A stretch of 64,000 bases of DNA from Blastococcus_B deserti (GTDB lineage: Bacteria; Actinomycetota; Actinomycetes; Mycobacteriales; Geodermatophilaceae), in assembly GCF_042682525.1 (NCBI RefSeq), contig NZ_JBHUHP010000016.1:186001-250000 (forward strand), written 5' to 3'. Within the stretch, counting starts at the first letter, position 1, and each line of letters starts with the position of its first letter. Position numbers and translations under genes: made by a program. Positions 57,826 to 64,000 of the stretch are shown one piece after another. The notes under the pieces are model-generated. The model saw nothing but the letters and a program-made list of their open reading frames with translations, had not been told where the DNA came from and did no database searches.

Positions 57826-58357
57826 CCCGACGGCCGGTTCGGTCGTGGAGATCTGGCTCGCCGGTGCCGCCGCCGAGCCGATGCGCCGCCTGCCGTCGGT
57901 GGAGGCCGTGGCCGGACGCGGCCTGGCGGGCGACCGCTACGCCCTCGGCGGTGGGACCTGGGCGCAGTACCCCGACCTCGAGAAGCAGGTCACTCTCATC
58001 GACCGGGACGACGTCGCCGCGGTCGCCCGGGAGACCGGCGCGAGGGTCACCCCCGGTGACACCCGCCGGAACCTCGTGACGACCGGGGTCCAGCTGCCCG
58101 ATCTGGTCGGTCGCTGGTTCACCGTCGGGGAGGCGCTCCTGTTCGGGATGAAGCGGTGCCCGCCCTGTACCCATCTGGAGCGGCTGACCGGCGTGCGGCT
58201 GATCAGGGCGATGGTCCACCGAGGCGGCATCAACGCCGCGGTGTTCGCGGGCGGAACCATCGCCGAGGGCTCTCCCGTCCGTGCGCTGAGCGAGGAGGAG
58301 GCCGTACGGCGGGGTGCCCCCACCGGTGCGGACCGGCCGGTGCCCCGGGTGGTCTGA
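57809..58357 (+). CDS. MOSC-domain protein, 182 aa
   Basis: MOSC segments are clear: VEAVAGRGLAGDRYALGGGT, then TLIDRDDVAAV, the NLVTTGV strand and CPPCTHLERLTG, where the first or second Cys matches the conserved MOSC Cys that receives sulfur in molybdenum-cofactor sulfurases. YiiM-like stand-alone members reduce N-hydroxylated compounds with molybdenum cofactor. It overlaps bioN, so is translated from the biotin-import transcript, though no biochemical link is known to me. A start two codons later is equally possible. Confidence 0.85.
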   Translation: MPVPADPTAGSVVEIWLAGAAAEPMRRLPSVEAVAGRGLAGDRYALGGGTWAQYPDLEKQVTLIDRDDVAAVARETGARVTPGDTRRNLVTTGVQLPDLVGRWFTVGEALLFGMKRCPPCTHLERLTGVRLIRAMVHRGGINAAVFAGGTIAEGSPVRALSEEEAVRRGAPTGADRPVPRVV

Positions 58358-58370
58358 CCGGCTGTCCGCC

Positions 58371-58433
58371 GGGCGAGATCGGCGATCTCGCTCCGTTCCG
58401 GCGCCCTGACGGGCGAGATCGGCGTTCTCGCCC
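58371..58433. terminator. Duplicated hairpin between convergent genes
   Basis: GCGAGATC-GGC-GATCTCGC (58373-58391) and GGGCGAGA-TCGGCGT-TCTCGCCC (58411-58433) are two stem-loops built from the same GGGCGAGATCGGCG unit repeated 40 bp apart with one base changed. They sit between the MOSC gene and the convergent thioesterase gene and probably terminate both. Confidence 0.65.
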
Positions 58434-58438
58434 GGGGC

Positions 58439-58852
58439 TCAGGCCGGTTGCTCGTCGGTGTAGCGCAGCAGGAAGGCCTTCTCCTCGGGGGTGATGCGCC
58501 GCGGGCGCTCGCGGGCGAAGTCGAACGGCACCAGCACCGTGCTGCCGGTCACCGCGAGCCGGCCGTGGTCGAAGAGTTCGTAGTGGCAGGTGAACGACGC
58601 CGCGCGGATGCCCGACACCCAGATCTGGATCTCCAGCGGATCGGCGTCGTAGAGCACCGACCGCTTGTAGCTGATCTCGTGGGAGTGGACGACCAGGCCG
58701 CGGCGCATGCCGGTCTGGTCGTCGTGCGTGGGGTGCTCGAAGAACAGGTTGACGCGGGCCATCTCGAAGTAGCCGAGGAACGCCACGTTGTTGATGTGCT
58801 GGTAGGCGTCCATGTCCGACCAGCGCATGGGGACGTGCACCGTGTGCCTCAC
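58439..58852 (-). CDS. Hotdog-fold acyl-CoA thioesterase (4HBT type), 137 aa
   Basis: The 4-hydroxybenzoyl-CoA thioesterase pattern is strong: MRWSDMDAYQHINNVAFLGY has the catalytic Asp (R-W-x-D-x-D-x-x-x-H-x-N-N), followed by FEMARVNLFF and SHEISYKRSVLYDADPLEIQ. It hydrolyses an acyl-CoA of unknown chain. The position corresponds to the thioesterase Rv2475c. GTG 58852 is chosen; the longer frame runs through the N gap and is not meaningful. Confidence 0.88.
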   Translation of the reverse strand: MRHTVHVPMRWSDMDAYQHINNVAFLGYFEMARVNLFFEHPTHDDQTGMRRGLVVHSHEISYKRSVLYDADPLEIQIWVSGIRAASFTCHYELFDHGRLAVTGSTVLVPFDFARERPRRITPEEKAFLLRYTDEQPA

Positions 58853-58933
58853 GGGCGACAACCCTGCCTTACGGCCGCCGGGCACGGGCTGTGACCTCCG
58901 GCGCAGGGCCACGAGACGTCCACCACGGACGAC

Positions 58934-58974
58934 GGGGGGGGGGCGGGGGGGGGGGGNNNNNNNNNNNNNNNNNN
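58934..58974. other. Poly-G run and 18-base assembly gap
   Basis: Ten Gs, one C and thirteen Gs lead directly into 18 Ns (58957-58974). The G-run is more likely a low-quality read end than real sequence. The space holds no gene. Confidence 0.9.
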
Positions 58975-59034
58975 CCGTCGGCCCCGTCGGGGGCTCGTCC
59001 CGAGCGTGCCGGGACAGCAGGACGGGATCGGTGT

Positions 59035-60705
<1,671 letters not shown>

Positions 60706-60808
60706 TGGGCTTGCCGAGCCTTCCGTCGTCTCACGAGCGTGGGCGGGGCCGCCGGTGCGCGGCCCCACCCCGTGCGTTCTCGCCTCCGATCCTCCCAGCC
60801 CGGGGCAA

Positions 60809-61348
60809 CTAGGCGTGCGCAGGCTCCGCGGAGAGATCGGCGGGGTTCATGTCGTCCAACGTCTCGGGATCGCCCACGTAGTCCCGCCCCGCGAGCAGTT
60901 CCTCGGACGCGAAGTCGTCCCGCGTGTCGTCGCCGAGAGCCGGGGACAGGGGTCCTCTCGCTGTCGCGTCGGCTGGCTCAGCGCTGCGACCGAACCGGTC
61001 CCGCTTGAAGACCGCCGTCCCCCGCGCGAGGTTCGGCCCCACGGCGAAGGCCCTGATCCGCGGGGTGCTGCGCCGGCCGTTGTCGGTCTCCCAGCTGTGC
61101 GTGGTGAGTGCGCCGTGGACGATGACCGGATCGCCCTTGCTGACGCTGCCGGAGACGTTGCTGCTCAGGCCGTTCCAGCACTCGACGTCGACCCAGAACG
61201 TGCCGGAGTCGACGAACTCCTCGCGGGCGGCGTCGAACCGGCGGGCGGTCGAGGCCATCCGGAAGTTGGTGACCGCGCCGTTCTGCAGGCTGACGCGTCG
61301 CGGTGAGTCGACGACATTGCCGACGACGGTGACGATGGTGTCGTTCAC
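60809..61348 (-). CDS. ssb: Single-stranded DNA-binding protein (SSB paralogue), 179 aa
   Basis: The OB fold is clear: DTIVTVVGNVVDSPRRVSLQ, NFRMASTARRFD, FWVDVECWNGLSSNVSGSVS and KGDPVIVHGALTTHSWETDN. The C-terminus is acidic but does not end in the D-F tip that replicative SSB uses to recruit partners, so this is probably the second SSB (Rv2478c-like) rather than the main one. GTG 61348 has TGAGGAG upstream. The gene lies just upstream of ettA on the same strand. Confidence 0.88.
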   Translation of the reverse strand: MNDTIVTVVGNVVDSPRRVSLQNGAVTNFRMASTARRFDAAREEFVDSGTFWVDVECWNGLSSNVSGSVSKGDPVIVHGALTTHSWETDNGRRSTPRIRAFAVGPNLARGTAVFKRDRFGRSAEPADATARGPLSPALGDDTRDDFASEELLAGRDYVGDPETLDDMNPADLSAEPAHA

Positions 61349-61563
61349 GGTGCTCCTCAGGGCTGTGGCGCCGTACGGCGCGACCGGCGAGGTGCCGGCC
61401 TGTGCAAACCTTGACGGCGCCCGGTGCGCGGGAGCACCCGACCGGGCGATCTGTGGACGGCCCTCCGCCCTGTGGACGGCGGATCTCCCGCTCACCCGCG
61501 CGCATGACCACGCCGCCGCCTGCCGACCCGGCGCCGCCCGCCGATGCGATGATCGGCAGCCGA

Positions 61564-61636
61564 GCGCCCGTAGCTCAGCGGATAGAGCAGGTGCCTTCTA
61601 AGCACTTGGTCGCAGGTTCGAGTCCTGCCGGGCGCG
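61564..61636 (+). tRNA. tRNA-Arg (anticodon TCT)
   Basis: The acceptor strands GCGCCCG and CGGGCGC pair fully. The D-arm is GCTC-AGCGGATA-GAGC, the anticodon loop CTTCTAA gives TCT, and the T-arm is CGCAGG-TTCGAGT-CCTGC-like with the invariant TTCGA. The discriminator is G and the CCA end is not encoded. It is followed within 70 bp by an integrase remnant pointing towards it, the usual layout of an integration hotspot. Confidence 0.95.
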
Positions 61637-61704
61637 CCTACCGGGGAGCTGACCTGAGCTTTCGTCGGCCCGCCCGGCGCTGTGACCGCCGGTTACCGAA
61701 ATTG

Positions 61705-62110
61705 TTACCCGTCAAGGGCGTCGGCCACCGACTGCTGGCCGCCCATGAGGTCGCGCCGGAGGTAGACCCGGGCGGTCATCGCCGGATCGGCGTGCCCCAG
61801 CTGGTCGGCGATCTGGACCAGGGGGACGCCCGCCTCGTGCAGCCGCGAGGGTGCGGCGGAAGGTGTGCGGCGTCGCCCAGGACATTCCGGCGTCGGCGAA
61901 CAGGCGGCCAGGGCCTTGGCGCAGTTGGACTGACCTCGGGGCCGTTCGGTGTCGATCAGGTGCGGCGAGGCCACCACGTAGCCGAGCGCCCCGGTCTGCT
62001 CGGCCCGGCGGCGCAGCCGGGCGCCAGGGTGCCGGGCAGCGGCAGACGGCGGTGCGACGACTTCGACTTGGTGCTGCCCAGAAACATCTGGTGGGAGAGG
62101 GGACGCGGGT
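61705..62110 (-). pseudogene. Tyrosine-type phage/ICE integrase, C-terminal remnant with frameshifts
   Basis: Joining frames gives STKSKSSHRRLPLPGTLAP, then RLFADAGMSWATPHTFRRTL with the catalytic H-x-x-R, and LHEAGVPLVQIADQLGHADP followed by AMTARVYLRRD with the L-G-H and the nucleophile Tyr. The arm-binding and core-binding domains are missing and at least two frameshifts are present, so it is inactive. It lies between the tRNA-Arg target and the inverted repeat at 62094. Confidence 0.8.
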
Positions 62111-62120
62111 CAACCTACCG
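62094..62120 (+). repeat. Left arm of long inverted repeat
   Basis: This 27-base arm (core GACGCGGGTCAACCTACCG) is the reverse complement of 62984-63010 with one mismatch. A shorter direct relative, GGGTCAACCTAC followed by a similar GCAATC, lies at 63085-63113. The arms enclose the receiver-like gene. Confidence 0.8.
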
Positions 62121-62278
62121 GCAATCTACTGGGTATGTCACCGACCCACGGCCTTTCAGTTTACTGTGCGGAAAGCGACGCCCCCTCAACAACGAATGTC
62201 GGAAAGACGTCCCCGCACCAGATGAGGTGACGCCGCGCCGCGCTGAGAGTATCGTCGACAGCCCGTCAGGAGGCCGAG

Positions 62279-62971
62279 ATGGATCATGCGGCGCAGCTGA
62301 TCAAGTCCATAGCCGCGATTGCCTGGCCGGTGATCGTAGTCCTAGCGCTGGCCCTGGCGTGGCCGATCTTGAGGGATCGCCTTAAAAGGGATCCGGTCAC
62401 GTTCAAGTATGGCTCCATGGAACTAACCCTCGAAAGTGTCGCAAAGCAAGTTTCTGATCTACAGAATCAACAGATCGCAGGCAGTCAACGTGGCTCAGGA
62501 GAGCTGCCACCGGCCGCGTCTACGCCGATCCAGATTGCGCGCGGGAGCCGAATACTCTGGGTCGATGATCGACCTCAGTACAACACCTTCGAGGTGGGGA
62601 GGCTTAAGGACTGCGGGATCATCGTGGAGCAGGCATCAACCACGAACGACGGATTGCGCAAGCTGGTGCACGGGGACTACGACTTGCTCATCACTGACAT
62701 GGAGCGCGAGGAGGGTGGTCATGTGCATCCAAGGGCGGGGCTCGAGCTGCTCCGGCAGGTGAAGAGTGATCCACGACTAGACCTCCCCACGATTGTGTAT
62801 TGCTCTCCAGAAGCGGTTCACAAGTACGGGGACGAGGCATTGATCGCTGGCGCCGCAGCCGTAACGCACTCTCCCCTTGCACTTCTTGGGATCTTATATC
62901 CCCAGGTTACCGACAAGGCCGGTGTGGTGGACAAGGTCGTACACTCATCGGCATCCGTGTCTGGTAGTTGA
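62279..62971 (+). CDS. Membrane-anchored receiver-like (WVDDxP) protein, 230 aa
   Basis: One N-terminal membrane helix (AIAWPVIVVLALALAWPILR) is followed by a short coiled linker and a receiver-like domain. RILWVDDRPQYNTFEVGRLK has the acidic pair, DLLITDMEREEGGHVH the phosphoacceptor-position Asp, and PTIVYCSPEAVHKYG an altered T/S-K region. The W-V-D-D-x-P-x-x-N form occurs in defence-associated and stand-alone receivers. No kinase is adjacent. Base composition and codon use are noticeably AT-richer than neighbours (GTA, ATT, TCA codons), indicating transfer. AGGAGG precedes ATG 62279. Confidence 0.75.
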   Translation: MDHAAQLIKSIAAIAWPVIVVLALALAWPILRDRLKRDPVTFKYGSMELTLESVAKQVSDLQNQQIAGSQRGSGELPPAASTPIQIARGSRILWVDDRPQYNTFEVGRLKDCGIIVEQASTTNDGLRKLVHGDYDLLITDMEREEGGHVHPRAGLELLRQVKSDPRLDLPTIVYCSPEAVHKYGDEALIAGAAAVTHSPLALLGILYPQVTDKAGVVDKVVHSSASVSGS

Positions 62972-62983
62972 CCGGATAAATTT

Positions 62984-63010
62984 CGGTAGGTTGACCCGCG
63001 TCCCATCTCC
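62984..63010 (-). repeat. Right arm of long inverted repeat
   Basis: Its core CGGTAGGTTGACCCGCGTCC mirrors 62094-62120. It begins 13 bases after the receiver-like gene stop. From 63011 to about 63145 I see only the third partial copy of the motif (63085-63113) and no gene. Confidence 0.8.
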
Positions 63011-63144
63011 GACCAGACGTCTGCTGGGCATGACGCGGGGATACTAGGTCAGTCGACTCCGGCCTGCGTCACCGCAGCGAATCAGGGTCAACCTACGAGC
63101 AATCCTCTTGGTAAGGCCAGGCGGAGTGCGGCGCACACCCATGG

Positions 63145-64000
63145 CATGACGACACGTATGCCTCCCGCTACGCCGTCGGCAGTAGCACGCGTTCGAGGAC
63201 GTCGCGGTCGCGAAGGACCGGCTCGTCAGCCTGTCCCAGCTCAAGTCGCCGCTGCGCTACGTGCTGGACGGCGCGCTCACCGACGCGCGGCGCGCGGTGC
63301 AGGACGATCCGACTGCGCCGGCGAAGTTCTTCCACGTCCACCCGACCGTGCTGGCCTTCGCGCCGGGACCCGTGGGCGGCCGCAGCGGCCCCAGCCGGGT
63401 GACGCTCGTCAACAACGGCAGCGCCCCCCTCGTGGTCGCGGACGTCGAGATCGGGGGTCCCCACGCCACCGACTTCGCCGTCCGCGGGGGCGACTGCCTC
63501 CCCCAGACGACCCTCGCGGTCGGCGCCGGCTGCGGCATCGACCTCGAGGCAACTCCGTCGGCCGTGGGCCGCCGCACCGCGCAGCTGCGGATCGACGCGG
63601 CGGGCGGGGACGCCGCGTCGTCGAGCTCGTGGCCACCGGCGTCGGGGCGGACCCGGCCTTCGACCCGCCCCACACCGACTTCGGCACCGGTCTGGTCGGC
63701 AGCACGACCGACCTCCACCAGGCCTCGACCACCGGGCCGCGGACGGGCCGCATCGTGGCCACGGCCGGCGGTCACGAGGGCATCGCGAGCCTGCACGGCA
63801 TCGGCGCTGCGCCGGCGGTCGCTCTGGACCCGGCGGCCGTGACGTTCCCCCCGACGGCCGTGGGGAGGTCCGCCCCGCCGATGGCGATCACCCTGACCAA
63901 CTCCGGGACCTGGCCGCTCACGCCACGCAACACGGTGCTGCGGGGCACGAACGCCTCGGACTTCGCCCCCTCGCGACAGCGGACGGAGCCGTGCTCCCGC
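63145..64000 (+). pseudogene. Choice-of-anchor/ASH-like beta-sandwich protein, frameshifted and cut by window edge
   Basis: Three frames give one continuous protein: YASRYAVGSS, then HAFEDVAVAKDRLVSLSQLK and FAPGPVGGRSGPSRVTLVNN in the second, and from about 63620 DFGTGLVGSTTDLHQAS and VALDPAAVTFPPTAVGRSAP in the third. The repeats F/T-V-G-x-x-S-x-x-x-x-x-T-L-x-N-x-G mark tandem ASH/choice-of-anchor D-like domains of surface or secreted proteins. Frame changes near 63185 and 63615 mean it is broken or contains sequencing errors. No start is visible. Confidence 0.6.

Overview
The window is 64 kb of very GC-rich actinobacterial DNA, most likely from a member of the Geodermatophilaceae or a close relative (inference). 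GTG and TTG starts are common. There is a mycothiol-type thioredoxin-fold protein, a DUF5130 protein, a spore-photolyase-like radical SAM protein, several ECF sigma factors and many TetR, GntR and MarR regulators. Two 18-N gaps mark it as draft sequence.

Region 1 (1-20.4 kb) is accessory. The first 10 kb hold a zinc-finger anti-sigma factor, a TetR gene divergent from a membrane protein, a MazEF-type toxin-antitoxin pair, an unusual subtilase, a hypothetical protein, and debris: at least five fragments of IS3-family transposases plus broken DUF4396, GNAT and HATPase genes. A catabolic locus follows (9975-18330). A minus-strand run encodes an oxidoreductase, an ABC importer, a broken PfkB sugar kinase, a UTRA-domain GntR regulator, an amidohydrolase and a small ABM-like protein. 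It is divergent from a plus-strand pair, a second Gfo/Idh/MocA oxidoreductase and a metallo-beta-lactamase-fold hydrolase. The shared promoter region has palindromes. A SulP anion transporter comes next. Two tRNA-Gly-like 3' halves near 0.6 kb and 20.1 kb, each preceded by a shared repeat, bracket this 19.4-kb segment and may be old attachment sites.

Region 2 (20.4-39.4 kb) holds small stress and regulation genes: a cupin protein, a SnoaL-like protein, a methyltransferase, a PIG-L deacetylase divergent from an ArsI-like glyoxalase-fold protein, acetyltransferases, a Cys-tailed sigma factor, a SplB-like radical SAM enzyme, a NarL-type two-component system, a LURP-one-like protein, an orphan phage holin, a SigG-like ECF sigma factor, a large lipoprotein, and a MarR gene divergent from an Eis-like acetyltransferase.

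Region 3 (39.4-61.4 kb) is core genome. Its order, rpiB, Rv2466c-like, pepN, DUF5130, HNH nuclease, glbO, GH13 glucosidase, thioesterase, EttA, SSB, matches Mycobacterium tuberculosis Rv2465c-Rv2478c from memory. Local additions are an SDR, DUF429, an amidase, an S9 peptidase, an MscS channel, an MFS transporter and a bioYMN biotin importer with a MOSC gene. A ~55-bp dispersed repeat occurs four times here, and several intergenic spaces hold long perfect hairpins.

Region 4 (61.5-64 kb) is an insertion hotspot: tRNA-Arg(TCT), a decayed tyrosine integrase, then an AT-richer gene for a membrane-anchored receiver-like protein between long inverted repeats, and finally a frameshifted choice-of-anchor-type gene running off the edge.
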